Part shown: positions 29,595-39,616 of the stretch, in pieces | Layout of the letters: every line of letters starts with the position of its first letter | Numbering within the stretch: the stretch's first letter is position 1 | Origin: Mycobacterium sp. DL592 | GTDB taxonomy: Bacteria > Actinomycetota > Actinomycetes > Mycobacteriales > Mycobacteriaceae | Length of the DNA stretch: 64,000 bases | Direction of reading: 5' to 3' | NCBI RefSeq assembly: GCF_011694515.1 | Contig: NZ_CP050192.1 | Span: 2,229,301 to 2,293,300 of the forward strand | Notes under the pieces: generated by a model | The model's input: the letters and a program-made list of their open reading frames with translations, nothing else | Database searches by the model: none | What the model was told of the DNA's origin: nothing | Position numbers and translations under genes: made by a program

Positions 29595-30581
29595 CTAGTC
29601 GGCAGACAGTGCGCGGGTCAGCGCACGCACCACTGCGCTGCGCCCCAATGCAACCTTGAACCCGTTCTGGCTCAATGGCTCTGCACCCATCAGAGCCTGC
29701 CGCGCCGCCGCCTCCAACACCGCCTCGTCGGGCCGCGCGCCGACCAACACCGACTCCGCGGCAGGCACCCGCCACGGCGTGGCCGCCACCCCGCCTAATG
29801 CGATAGAGGCCGACGAGATCACCCCGTCGGCCAGCGCCAGGCCCACAGCCGCCGACACCAGCGCGAACGCGTAGCTGTGCCGGTCGCGCAGCTTCACATA
29901 CCACGAGTGCGGTGCGTACTGCGACGGCGGCAGCTCGACGGCGACGATCAATTCGGCTGACAACAAGCAGTTTTCGACATCCGGGGTATCACCGGGCAAG
30001 ACGAAGAAGTCAGCCAACCGAACCTCTCGAGTACCCGACGGCCCGTGCAGGTGGACGCTCGCATCGAGTGCCGCCAGGGCAACGGCCATATCCGACGGAT
30101 TGGTCGCCACGCACTTCTGGCTGGCGCCGAAGATCGCATGCTCCCGGTTGAATCCGTCGCGGGCCGCGCATCCCGAACCGGGCAGGCGTTTGTTGCACTG
30201 ACCGAACTCGGTCTGCATGAAGTACGGGCAGCGGGTGCGCTGCACCAGGTTGCCCCCGACGGTAGCCATGTTCCGCAGCTGGGTGGTCGCGCCGCTGAGG
30301 ATGGCCTGCGACAGCATCGGATACCGGCTGCGGATCAGCGGGTGGTTGGCCAGTGCGCTGTTGGTGACGCCCGAGCCGATCAGCACCCCACCGGACGCTG
30401 TGGTGGTCACCGACGTCAGCCCCAGCCGCCGGATGTCGACGAGTGCCGGCGGTTGCAGCACACCGTTTTTCATCAGGTCCACCAGGTTGGTACCGCCGGC
30501 CAGGTAGACGCCGCCGCTGTCCTGAACTGAACGGATCGCGTCGTCCACCGACGTGGCGTGCCCGAACGCAAATGTCTTCAC
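29595..30581 (-). CDS. Molybdenum hydroxylase FAD-binding subunit with an extra [4Fe-4S] site (PaoB/YagS type)
   Basis: Middle electron-transfer subunit of a xanthine-oxidase-family enzyme. The 328-aa product has the FAD loops YLAGGTNLVDLMKNG (about 28-42) and TVGGNLVQRTRCPYF (about 108-122), and then the Cys-rich insertion RCPYF...GQCNKRLPGSGC, the arrangement that binds an additional [4Fe-4S] cluster in E. coli PaoB. The CO-dehydrogenase flavoprotein C-terminal domain follows. GTG 30581 overlaps the stop of the [2Fe-2S] subunit (GTGA). Likely oxidises aldehydes (family inference). Confidence 0.92.
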   Translation of the reverse strand: MKTFAFGHATSVDDAIRSVQDSGGVYLAGGTNLVDLMKNGVLQPPALVDIRRLGLTSVTTTASGGVLIGSGVTNSALANHPLIRSRYPMLSQAILSGATTQLRNMATVGGNLVQRTRCPYFMQTEFGQCNKRLPGSGCAARDGFNREHAIFGASQKCVATNPSDMAVALAALDASVHLHGPSGTREVRLADFFVLPGDTPDVENCLLSAELIVAVELPPSQYAPHSWYVKLRDRHSYAFALVSAAVGLALADGVISSASIALGGVAATPWRVPAAESVLVGARPDEAVLEAAARQALMGAEPLSQNGFKVALGRSAVVRALTRALSAD

Positions 30582-31120
30582 GCCGAACCCTCCGCCACCG
30601 CGGCGATGGCATCGACGATGTTCGAGTACGCACCGCAACGACAGATGTTGCCTGCCATGCGTTCCCGGATCTCGTCCTCGGTGAGTGCCGGGCACCCGTC
30701 GAGAGCGGCGCTTCGGTCGCCGTCGAAGGACGCCGCGGAAAGGTCCCCGCGGGCGTGCTCGTGCAGCATCGCGTGCGCCGACGAGATCTGGCCCGGCGTG
30801 CAGTACCCGCACTGGAAGGCGTCGTGGTCGAGGAACGCCTGCTGGACCGGCGTCAGGTCGTCACCGGTACCGAGGCCCTCGATCGTCGTCACTGAGGCCC
30901 CGTCGACTGAGACCGCCAGCGCCAGGCAGCTGACGATCCGCTCCCCGTCGAGGGCGACGGTGCACGCCCCGCACAAGCCGTGGTCGCAGCCCTTCTTGGT
31001 GCCGGTCAATCCGAGGCGCTCACGCAGCAGGTCCAACAGGGTGGCCCGCACATCAACGGTCACCTGAAACGGAATCTCGTTGACGTGCAACGTGATATCG
31101 CGACTGTCGCCGGTGTCCAT
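30578..31120 (-). CDS. Molybdenum hydroxylase [2Fe-2S] subunit (PaoA/YagT type)
   Basis: Small iron-sulfur subunit, 180 aa. The plant-ferredoxin cluster ligands are in GCDHGLCGACTV (about 44-55) with a further Cys at VSCLA, and the second cluster in QCGYCTPGQI (about 103-112) and NICRCGAY (about 158-165). E. coli PaoA carries a Tat signal; this protein begins MDTGDSRDITLHVNE with none, so the complex is probably cytoplasmic. Its ATG shares one base with the stop of the large subunit gene. Confidence 0.95.
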   Translation of the reverse strand: MDTGDSRDITLHVNEIPFQVTVDVRATLLDLLRERLGLTGTKKGCDHGLCGACTVALDGERIVSCLALAVSVDGASVTTIEGLGTGDDLTPVQQAFLDHDAFQCGYCTPGQISSAHAMLHEHARGDLSAASFDGDRSAALDGCPALTEDEIRERMAGNICRCGAYSNIVDAIAAVAEGSA

Positions 31121-33390
31121 CAGTCCTCCCCCATCAGCTGCTCGACGGTGATCGGCAGGTCCCGCAGCCGCCGGCCGGTGGCATGGTAGATCGCGTTGGC
31201 GACGGCCGCCGGCACGCCGCAGGCGCCGATCTCGCCGATCCCGCGCACACCGATCGGGTCCAGCGCGTAGTCCGGCTCGTCGACGAACGTGATGTCGAAG
31301 TCGGGCCGGTCGGCGTGGGTGGGCACGTAGTACTCGCCGATCAGTTGCGCGGTGCGGCTGTCGTAGGGCACCTGCTCGAGTAACGCCATGCCGACACCGA
31401 AGGTGATGCCGCCCATCACCTGATTGCGCGCCAGCGCGGGGTTGAGCACACGCCCGCAGTCCATCACCGCAACCCAGCGGGTCACCGTGGCGCGGCCGAT
31501 CGCCTCGTCGACCTCCACTTCGCAGAAGTGCGCGCCGAACGACTGTGACACGCTATCGCGTTGCTCGCCGGCGTCGACGGACGCGGTGAAGCTCAGCTCG
31601 TCGAGGTAGCGCTGCCCGCCTGCGGCGATCGCCTCCGCCACGCCGGCGCGGATGCCTCCGGAGACGATCCGGCCGCCGGTGACCGCGATGTCGTCACGGG
31701 ACCGCCCGTGGAACAGGGATGCCGGGTCGGTGCGGACCAGCTCGATCAGCCGGGCGGCCCACTGCGACCCCGCGGCGTACACCGCCGAGCCCACCGTCGC
31801 GGTGGTCTGAGAGGCACCGCTGTACGGCGCGTCCGGGAACGCCGAATCACCGGATTCGAATGTCAGCTGCCCCGGCAGCAGCCCGCTGGCGTCGGCGGCC
31901 ACCTGGCTCATCGTCGTGCGGACGCCGGTGCCGATCTCATGTGTGGCCGACGCGAACCGCACCGCACCGTCGGCCCCGGTGATCACGCTGCACGAGGCAG
32001 GCATACGCCTGCCCGGGTACGTGGCGGTGGCCATCCCCCAGCCGAGCTGCACCCCACCACTGGTCAACGATCGCGGCGGCAGCGGCCGCTTGTCCCAGCC
32101 GAAGCGCTGCGCCCCGAGTTCGTAGCAATCCAGCAGGTGCTTACCCGACCACGGCTTGCCGCTGGCCTGGTCGACGTCGGCGTGGTTTCGGATGCGCAGC
32201 TCCAGCGGGTCCACCCCCAGGTCGGCGGCCAGCTCGTCGATGGCCGACTCCAGCGCGAACAGCCCCGGCGCTTCACCCGGGCCACGCATGAAACACGGTG
32301 TCGGCGTGTTGATCCGGGCGACCCGATGCGACACGACCATGCGGGGCGACTGGTAAAGGAACCGGCTGGAGAGACCGACCGGTTCGCAGAAGTGCGCGAC
32401 GGTCGACGTCTCGGTCAGGGTGTGGTGTTCGATGCTGGCCAGCGCGCCGGTGTCATCGGCGACCAGCGTCACGTCCTGATAGGTCCGCGGCCGGTGCCCT
32501 GTCGAGGAGAACATGTGGTTGCGGGTCAGCACGAGCTTGACGGGCCTGCCGAGCTCGCGGGCCGCGACGGCGCACAGGACCACATGCATCCACAGGAAGC
32601 TCTTGGACCCGAACGCGCCGCCGACCAGCGGCGAGATCACCCGAACGTTCGCTTCGGGCAGCCCGAGGTAGGCGGCCAGCGCGGCCCGCTCCCCGGTGAT
32701 CCAGCGGGTCGCGTCGTGGATCGTGAGCCGATCGTCGTCCCACTCGGCGATGGTGGCCGACAGCTCGATCGGATAGTGCGCGTTGAGCGGCGTCGTGTAT
32801 CGCGCCTGCAGGCGCACCGGAAGGTCTGGCTCGTCCACTGGGCCGCGGCGGTCCTGGAGTTTCTCTTCCTCGAGTTTGACGAAGTGATCGGGAAGATAGC
32901 TGCCGTAACGGATCTCGCCGTTCGTCTCGTCGGGCGGCACCGAACCGGCCACGACGTCCGCGACATGCAGCTGCGCCGGCCGGCTGTCGTAGCGCAGGTC
33001 GAACAGCGACGCGGCGTGGGTTGCGTTCTCCGGGGTGTCGGCGACGATCACTGCTATGTGCTGGCCGACGTGCTGGACGGTGAGGTCGGCTAGCGGCGGT
33101 CGGCGCTCCATCGGCAGATCGAATGTCATGTCCGCCGGCAGGCGGTGCAGCACAGGGCAATTCAGTGGGGTGAGAACGTGAAGCACACCTGGCGCCGCGT
33201 AGGCGCGCGCGGTGCTCTCGCGCAGCGATTCCTCGGTGACCGTGCCGTGGGCGACCTGGGACTGCACGATGGCCGCGTACGTGAGGTTCTCGACCGCCGT
33301 GTCCGCGGTGTAGCGGGCCCGGCCGGTCACCTTATCGCGGCCCTCGACCCGGGTCACGGGTAGACCGGTCTGAGCGGTAGCGGGCGTCAT
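31120..33390 (-). CDS. Molybdenum hydroxylase large, molybdopterin-binding subunit (PaoC/YagR type)
   Basis: Catalytic subunit of 756 aa holding the molybdopterin-cytosine-dinucleotide cofactor. It begins with GRDKVTGRARYTAD of the aldehyde oxidase a/b hammerhead domain; VGGAFGSKSFLWMH and CFMRGPGEAPGLFALE are cofactor-binding loops; and the terminal VRGIGEIGACGVPAAV contains the catalytic Glu (GIGE). ATG 33390 (MTPATAQTG) is chosen over an earlier frame start at 33456. It is the first gene of the three-gene operon. No XdhC/PaoD-like maturation gene is adjacent, so insertion of the cofactor must depend on a factor elsewhere. Confidence 0.94.
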   Translation of the reverse strand: MTPATAQTGLPVTRVEGRDKVTGRARYTADTAVENLTYAAIVQSQVAHGTVTEESLRESTARAYAAPGVLHVLTPLNCPVLHRLPADMTFDLPMERRPPLADLTVQHVGQHIAVIVADTPENATHAASLFDLRYDSRPAQLHVADVVAGSVPPDETNGEIRYGSYLPDHFVKLEEEKLQDRRGPVDEPDLPVRLQARYTTPLNAHYPIELSATIAEWDDDRLTIHDATRWITGERAALAAYLGLPEANVRVISPLVGGAFGSKSFLWMHVVLCAVAARELGRPVKLVLTRNHMFSSTGHRPRTYQDVTLVADDTGALASIEHHTLTETSTVAHFCEPVGLSSRFLYQSPRMVVSHRVARINTPTPCFMRGPGEAPGLFALESAIDELAADLGVDPLELRIRNHADVDQASGKPWSGKHLLDCYELGAQRFGWDKRPLPPRSLTSGGVQLGWGMATATYPGRRMPASCSVITGADGAVRFASATHEIGTGVRTTMSQVAADASGLLPGQLTFESGDSAFPDAPYSGASQTTATVGSAVYAAGSQWAARLIELVRTDPASLFHGRSRDDIAVTGGRIVSGGIRAGVAEAIAAGGQRYLDELSFTASVDAGEQRDSVSQSFGAHFCEVEVDEAIGRATVTRWVAVMDCGRVLNPALARNQVMGGITFGVGMALLEQVPYDSRTAQLIGEYYVPTHADRPDFDITFVDEPDYALDPIGVRGIGEIGACGVPAAVANAIYHATGRRLRDLPITVEQLMGED

Positions 33391-33508
33391 CGGGTGAATG
33401 CTCTCCCATACTGCGGCGGGTGGTCCAGCGTGGCGCCCAGCCGGGTCTCGGATCATCGCTCACAGGCTACCGCTGTACCGGTCGGTGCGAGTGTGGGACT
33501 GTGCGCCC

Positions 33509-34336
33509 TCAGCCCTGCGCACGCTGCGCGCGGGCGCTCTGATACAGGCAAATCGCCGCGGCGGCAGCAACATTGAGGCTCTCGGCGCCGCCGGTCATCG
33601 GGATGGTGACACGGACGTCGGCCAGGGAAGCGATCTCCGCGGACAGTCCCTGGGATTCGGGACCGAACAGCCAGGCGGTCGGCGCACCTAAGTCCGCTTC
33701 GGCATCGTCGAGGCTGACCTCGCCGTCCAACGTCGTCGCCAGGGTCCGCAGCCCGGCGACACGCAGCCGGCCCAGGACCTCGGGGGTGTCCGGCTCGACC
33801 AGGACCGGCACGTTGAAGATGCTGCCCGCCGAGGAGCGCAGGCATTTGCCGTTGTAGGGATCGACACTGTGCCCGGCGAAGATCACCGCCGCGGCACCCA
33901 TCGCGTCGGCAAGCCGGATCAACGTGCCGGCATTGCCCGGCTCCGACAGTTCGACGGCGACCGCGACAAGCCGCGGCTGCGACGCCAGCACGTCATCCAG
34001 TACGGCGTGCGGGGTCCGGCACACGGCGACCAGGCCCGACGGGGTCACCGTCTCGGAGAGCGCTTTGGCAGCGCGTTCGGTCACCTGGTGGGCCGGCAGG
34101 CCGGTCAGCAGTCCGGCGTGGCGCTGCGCAGCGGCCTCGGTGGCGAACACCTCGATCACCAGGCCACTGCGCGCCGCGGCCTCGACCAGATTGGGTCCTT
34201 CGGCCAGAAACTGCCCAGCACGACGACGCCCGGTGTGGCGCTGCAGTTTTGCTGCAGCCGCCACCCGGGCGGATCGTTCAGTCAGTACCTCTGACAGGGG
34301 TATGTCAGGCGGCTTCGCCGGAAGGAGCGTTGACAT
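33509..34336 (-). CDS. tsnR: SpoU/TrmH-family RNA methyltransferase (TsnR-like)
   Basis: S-adenosylmethionine-dependent 2'-O-ribose methyltransferase of the knotted SPOUT class acting on rRNA or tRNA. The core motifs are present: [54 protein letters not shown] and [21 protein letters not shown] substrate-binding N-terminal domain ([16 protein letters not shown]) precedes. The start is uncertain: ATG 34336 overlaps rplT by 32 nt; GTG 34264 gives 251 aa; orthologs seem to begin near 34285, where only CTG occurs. It follows infC-rpmI-rplT on the same strand, the Rv1641-Rv1644 order. Confidence 0.9.
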
Positions 34337-34694
34337 CCTCCGGCAGGGCGGCCTTGGCGACCTCAACCAGAGCGGTGAACGCGGCCGGATCGCTGACGGC
34401 GATCTCGGCGAGGTTCTTGCGGTCGACCTCGACACCGGCGGCCTTGAGGCCCTGGATCAGCCGGTTGTAGGTGATGTCGTTGGCGCGGGCGGCCGCGTTG
34501 ATCCGGGAGATCCACAACTTGCGGAACTCGCCCTTGCGGGCACGACGGTCCCGGTAGGCGTAGGTCAACGAATGCAGCTGCTGCTCTTTGGCCTTGCGGT
34601 AGAGCCGCGAACGCTGCCCGCGGTAGCCCTTCGACGCCTTCAGTACTGTGCGCCGCTTCTTCTGGGCGTTGAGTGCGCGCTTCACGCGTGCCAT
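34305..34694 (-). CDS. rplT: 50S ribosomal protein L20
   Basis: Binds 23S rRNA early in large-subunit assembly. The 129-aa product shows the basic N-terminal arm [18 protein letters not shown], the SYRKAKEQ-like helix [20 protein letters not shown], and [18 protein letters not shown], with the usual C-terminal domain; an acidic tail ([11 protein letters not shown]) is typical of actinobacteria. Third gene of infC-rpmI-rplT, 44 nt after rpmI. Confidence 0.99.
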
Positions 34695-34738
34695 GGGGGT
34701 GTTCCTATTCTCGTTCGGTCAAAAGGGGGTTACGGCGC

Positions 34739-34933
34739 TCAGCCGTTCAGCATCGCGTTGACACGCTTGGTGTCGTTAGGCGCCACGACGGTGCGTCCGT
34801 CGAGGCGGCGGGTCCGCTTGCTCGGCTTGTGCTCGAGCAGGTGGCGACGGTTCGCCTTCTGCCGCACGATCTTGCCGGTGCCGGTCTTGCGGAAGCGCTT
34901 GCTGGCCCCGCTGTGAGTCTTGGCCTTAGGCAT
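34739..34933 (-). CDS. rpmI: 50S ribosomal protein L35
   Basis: Small basic large-subunit protein of 64 aa, beginning [18 protein letters not shown] and containing [19 protein letters not shown], the L35 signature. It lies 22 nt after infC and 44 nt before rplT in the conserved operon. Confidence 0.99.
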   Translation of the reverse strand: MPKAKTHSGASKRFRKTGTGKIVRQKANRRHLLEHKPSKRTRRLDGRTVVAPNDTKRVNAMLNG

Positions 34934-34955
34934 GTGTCCTCAGTTCTGGTCGTTG

Positions 34956-35555
<600 letters not shown>

Positions 35556-35824
35556 GGGGCCTCCCTGGTTAGCGTTTCTGGGCTGACCGCCCGCGACGTG
35601 ACACAGCGAGATCAGCGGCGGAGAAACCACGCCACCAGCGAGAAGGCCCTGCATATAGCAGGGCCCAATGCCGACCGATCACGGCCTGAAGCCGTCTGCG
35701 AAACCGCAGAACAGATACCCTTTCGGTATCTGCGACCGGACCGCGTGGCCTTCGGACATGTCCGCGGCCGGCGGTGGGAGTGGGACTCCACTTGCTGTCC
35801 CTGGCGTACGCCGGGACGGTCGTG
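35556..35824 (-). ncRNA. Structured leader of the infC-rpmI-rplT mRNA
   Basis: Between the predicted transcription start (about 35824) and the infC AUC lie three perfect inverted repeats: CGGACATGTCCG (35753-35764), CAGATACC/GGTATCTG with a 5-nt loop (35712-35732), and GGCCCTGC/GCAGGGCC with a 5-nt loop (35645-35665). The last is followed on the minus strand by TTCTC, an attenuator-like arrangement. Ribosomal-protein or IF-3 feedback through this leader is likely, but it does not resemble the L20 leaders I know from Firmicutes. Confidence 0.5.
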
Positions 35825-35830
35825 CATGCC

Positions 35831-35836
35831 AGTCTA
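35831..35836 (-). promoter_or_regulatory. -10 element of the infC operon
   Basis: TAGACT on the minus strand fits TANNNT and has the sequence common in strong mycobacterial promoters. It is 6 nt from the divergent DUF1844 start codon. No clear -35 hexamer. Confidence 0.5.
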
Positions 35837-35842
35837 ACAGGC

Positions 35843-36178
35843 ATGACGGATTCCCCTAGCATCCGCGATCTGGCCGATATCCCGGCCGTCGAGGTCATCA
35901 CCCGGGCCGCGGTGATGCTGATGAGCGCCGCCGCCGAGAAACTCGGTCTGGCCGACGCCGACCCGGATGCCAGCGACCATCGCGACCTCGACGAAGCGCG
36001 CCGGCTCATCACCGCCCTTGCGGGTCTGGTCACCGCCTCGGCGGAGTACCTGGGCCCGCATGCGGGTCCGGTGCGCGACGGCCTGAAGACGTTGCAGCTC
36101 GCATTCCGGGAAGCCAGCGCCGCACCCGAGGAACCGGGCAGCGGTCCGGGCGAGAAGTACACCGGCCCGGTGTGGTAG
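35843..36178 (+). CDS. DUF1844 family protein
   Basis: Small acidic 111-aa protein. [31 protein letters not shown] is the DUF1844 signature, followed by [23 protein letters not shown]; a helical fold is predicted and no catalytic residue is evident. It is divergent from infC in mycobacteria and often beside translation genes, but no role is known. ATG 35843 is used; the open frame upstream to 35774 lies in the infC leader. Its tail EKYTGPVW is family-typical. Confidence 0.85.
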   Translation: MTDSPSIRDLADIPAVEVITRAAVMLMSAAAEKLGLADADPDASDHRDLDEARRLITALAGLVTASAEYLGPHAGPVRDGLKTLQLAFREASAAPEEPGSGPGEKYTGPVW

Positions 36179-36207
36179 CGGTGCAGGCATTTCGCAGGAC
36201 AACGGAA

Positions 36208-36213
36208 TATCCT
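36208..36213 (+). promoter_or_regulatory. -10 element for a leaderless lysX transcript
   Basis: TATCCT fits TANNNT; 8 nt separate it from ATG 36222. Confidence 0.45.
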
Positions 36214-36221
36214 CGCGGCCT

Positions 36222-39200
36222 ATGACCGTCACCACGAGTCGGCCAATCTCACGCTTCCACTGGGTGCCCGCCGCAGCCGGCTGGCTCATCGGCGTCATCG
36301 CCACGTTGTCGCTGCTGTCGAGCCTCTCGCCGCTGCTGCGCCACATCATCAAGGTGCCGCGCGAGTTCATCAACGACTACATCTTCAACTTCCCCGACAC
36401 CAGCTTCGCGTGGGCGTTCGTGCTGGGACTGCTCGCCGCCGCACTGGCGGCCCGCAAACGCATCGCCTGGTGGATCCTCGTGTTCTACATGGCCGCGGCA
36501 GCGGTGTGGAACGCCGTCGACCTGCTCACCGGCAAGGAGTCGGCCGCCGTCGACGTCGGCGAGGTCATCGGTGTGGTCTTCCACGTCGCGTCGATCGGTT
36601 TCCTGCTGCTGGCCTACCGGGAATTCTGGGCCAGGGTTCGTCGCGGCGCGTTGCTCAAGGCAGCGGCCACCCTGGCCGCCGGCATGACGATCGGCACGTT
36701 CGTCGGATGGGGTCTACTCGAGTTCTTCCCGGGAAGCCTGGCCCGCGAAGACCGGTTCTGGTACGCCCTCAACCGCGTCGGCGCGTTCGCCGGCGCCGGT
36801 GCCGACGCCTTCACCGGGCACCCGCACGTCTTCGTCAACGCGCTGCTCGGCTTGTTCGGCGCGCTGGCTCTCATGGTGGCGGCCGTCGTGTTGTTCCAGT
36901 CCCAGCGAGCCGAGAACGCACTGACCGGTGAGGACGAATCGGCGATCCGGGGACTGTTGGAGGTCTACGGCAAGAACGACTCCCTGAGCTATTTCGCCAC
37001 CCGCAGGGACAAGTCGGTGGTCTTCGCCCCCAGCGGCCGGGCCGCGATCACCTACCGCGTCGAGGTCGGGGTGTGCCTGGCCAGTGGCGACCCGATCGGC
37101 GACCCACGCACATGGCAACAGGCCATCGCCGCCTGGCTCGGGCTGTGCCAGGACTACGGGTGGGCGCCAGGGGTGATGGGCGCGAGTTCTACTGGGGCGC
37201 AGGCCTTTCGCGAGGCCGGGCTCAATGCCCTGCAGCTGGGCGACGAGGCGATCCTCTACCCGGACAAGTTCCACCTTTCCGGCTCCGACATGCGTGCGGT
37301 GCGCCAGGCCGTCACCCGTGCCCGCCGGGCCGGGCTGACCGTCCGGTTCCGTCGGCATCGCGACTTCTCCGCCGAGGAGATGGCCGCGGTGATCAAACGC
37401 GCAGACACCTGGCGCGACACCGAGACTGAACGCGGCTTCTCGATGGCGCTGGGCCGCCTCGGTGATGCCGCCGACGGTGACTGCCTGCTGGTCGAGGCAG
37501 TAAGCGGCGACGGCTCGGACGGATCCGGTGGTGACGTCGTAGCGATGCTCTCGCTGGTTCCCTGGGGCAACAACGGACTGTCACTGGACCTGATGCGCCG
37601 CTCACCGCAATCCCCCAACGGCACCATCGAACTGATGGTCAGCGAACTGATGCAGAACGCCGAAGACCTCGGCGTGAGCCGGGTTTCGCTGAACTTTGCG
37701 ATGTTCCGCTCGGCATTCGAGCAGGGCGCCCAACTGGGCGCCGGCCCGGTGGCACGGCTGTGGCGGGCACTGCTGGTGTTCTTCTCGAAGTGGTGGCAGC
37801 TGGAGACCCTGTACCGGTCGAACATGAAGTACCTGCCGCACTGGGTGCCGCGCTACGCCTGCTACGAGGACGCCCGGTTGATTCCCCGGGTCGGGGTGGC
37901 CTCGGTGATCGCCGAAGGCTTCCTGGTGCTGCCGTTCTCCCGGCGTGCCAAACAGCACACCGGCCACTACTCGGCGGTCCCGCATGACTTGGCCGCCAGC
38001 GGCCGGTTACATGCCGACGGCAGCGCGCCCGACGTCGACAAACCGCTCATCGGGGGCACCGCAGAGTCCACCGCGCCGCGACTACCCGATCAGGTCCGCG
38101 TACGGATGGCCAAACTGAAGACGTTGCAGAACAACGGTATCGACGCCTACCCGGTCGGCTCTCCCCCGAGCCACACGGTGGCCCAGGCCGTGGCGGAAGC
38201 TGACGACGTCACCCTGACCATCGCCGGGCGGATCCTGCGCACCCGCGACTACGGCGGCGTGGTGTTCGCCCTGCTTCGGGACTGGTCGGGAGATGTGCAG
38301 CTGCTGCTGGACAAGTCAACGCTCGACGGTGCCGCCGAGGACTTCGCCGCCGTCGACCTCGGTGACCTTGTCGAGGCCGGCGGCCACATGGGCTACAGCA
38401 AGAACGGCACCCGTTCGCTCATCGTGAAGCAGTGGCGGCTGATCGGAAAGTGCTTGCGGCCCTTGCCCGACAAGCGAAAAGGATTGCAGGACCCCGAGGC
38501 CAGGGTGCGCGCCCGATACGTCGACCTGGCGATCAACCCGGAAGCGCGCGACCTGATCCGGGCCCGCAGCAACGTCCTGCACGCCATCCGGGAAACACTG
38601 TTCGCCAAGGGCTTTCTGGAAGTCGAGACGCCGATCCTGCAGCAGATCCACGGCGGGGCCAACGCCCGGCCATTCGCTACCCACATCAACGCCTACGATC
38701 TCGACCTGTATCTGCGCATCGCTCCTGAGCTTTATCTCAAGCGACTCTGCGTGGGCGGTGTGGAGCGGGTGTTCGAACTGGGCCGCGCGTTCCGCAACGA
38801 AGGCGTCGACTTCAGCCACAACCCGGAGTTCACCCTCCTGGAGGCCTATCAGGCGCATGCCGACTATCTGGTGTGGATCGACGGTTGCCGCGAGCTGATC
38901 CAGAACGCGGCGATCGCCGCCAACGGATCAGCAGTGGTGATGCGGCCCGCTGCAGGCACTGCCGGCGCCGACGAGAAGCTCGAGCCCGTCGACATCTCCG
39001 GAACCTGGCGGGTCAAGACCGTGCACGACGCCGTATCCGAAGCCCTGGGCGAGCGGGTCGACGCCCAAACCGAACTACCCGTGCTGCGGCGTCTGTGTGA
39101 CGCTGCCAAGGTGCCGTACCTGACGCATTGGGATGCGGGTGCGGTGGTTCTGGAGCTCTACGAGCGGCTGGTCGAAGACCGTACCGAAGCGCCCACGTTC

Positions 39201-39545
39201 TACACCGACTTCCCGACGTCGGTATCGCCGCTGACCCGGCCGCACCGCAGCATCCCCGGCGTCGCCGAACGTTGGGACCTGGTGGCCTGGGGTGTCGAAC
39301 TGGGGACCGCCTACAGCGAACTCACCGACCCGGTGGAGCAGCGCCGCCGGTTGCAGGAGCAGTCACTGCTGGCCGCCGACGGTGACCCGGAGGCCATGGA
39401 ACTCGACGAGGACTTCCTGCAGGCCATGGAGTACGCCATGCCTCCGACCGGCGGGATGGGCATGGGTGTCGATCGTGTAGTCATGCTGATCACCGGCCGA
39501 AGCATCCGCGAGACGCTGCCGTTCCCGCTGGCCAAGCCCCGCTGA
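36222..39545 (+). CDS. lysX: Bifunctional lysylphosphatidylglycerol synthase / lysyl-tRNA synthetase
   Basis: Charges tRNA-Lys and transfers lysine to membrane phosphatidylglycerol, lowering surface charge and increasing resistance to cationic peptides (known for M. tuberculosis LysX). The 1107-aa protein has about six N-terminal membrane segments (residues 15-230), a cytosolic DUF2156/MprF-like transferase domain (about 240-600: [34 protein letters not shown]), an OB-fold anticodon domain (about 625-745) and a class II LysRS core with motif 2 ([11 protein letters not shown]) and motif 3 ([12 protein letters not shown]). Position matches Rv1640c. The start is supported by TATCCT 8 nt upstream. 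Confidence 0.96.
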   Translation: MTVTTSRPISRFHWVPAAAGWLIGVIATLSLLSSLSPLLRHIIKVPREFINDYIFNFPDTSFAWAFVLGLLAAALAARKRIAWWILVFYMAAAAVWNAVDLLTGKESAAVDVGEVIGVVFHVASIGFLLLAYREFWARVRRGALLKAAATLAAGMTIGTFVGWGLLEFFPGSLAREDRFWYALNRVGAFAGAGADAFTGHPHVFVNALLGLFGALALMVAAVVLFQSQRAENALTGEDESAIRGLLEVYGKNDSLSYFATRRDKSVVFAPSGRAAITYRVEVGVCLASGDPIGDPRTWQQAIAAWLGLCQDYGWAPGVMGASSTGAQAFREAGLNALQLGDEAILYPDKFHLSGSDMRAVRQAVTRARRAGLTVRFRRHRDFSAEEMAAVIKRADTWRDTETERGFSMALGRLGDAADGDCLLVEAVSGDGSDGSGGDVVAMLSLVPWGNNGLSLDLMRRSPQSPNGTIELMVSELMQNAEDLGVSRVSLNFAMFRSAFEQGAQLGAGPVARLWRALLVFFSKWWQLETLYRSNMKYLPHWVPRYACYEDARLIPRVGVASVIAEGFLVLPFSRRAKQHTGHYSAVPHDLAASGRLHADGSAPDVDKPLIGGTAESTAPRLPDQVRVRMAKLKTLQNNGIDAYPVGSPPSHTVAQAVAEADDVTLTIAGRILRTRDYGGVVFALLRDWSGDVQLLLDKSTLDGAAEDFAAVDLGDLVEAGGHMGYSKNGTRSLIVKQWRLIGKCLRPLPDKRKGLQDPEARVRARYVDLAINPEARDLIRARSNVLHAIRETLFAKGFLEVETPILQQIHGGANARPFATHINAYDLDLYLRIAPELYLKRLCVGGVERVFELGRAFRNEGVDFSHNPEFTLLEAYQAHADYLVWIDGCRELIQNAAIAANGSAVVMRPAAGTAGADEKLEPVDISGTWRVKTVHDAVSEALGERVDAQTELPVLRRLCDAAKVPYLTHWDAGAVVLELYERLVEDRTEAPTFYTDFPTSVSPLTRPHRSIPGVAERWDLVAWGVELGTAYSELTDPVEQRRRLQEQSLLAADGDPEAMELDEDFLQAMEYAMPPTGGMGMGVDRVVMLITGRSIRETLPFPLAKPR

Positions 39546-39616
39546 GCAGCCGATATTGACGCCGGCTCACTGCTGACTCACAGCGACCTCCAAGGTCGCG
39601 TGGTCACCATGGAGCG

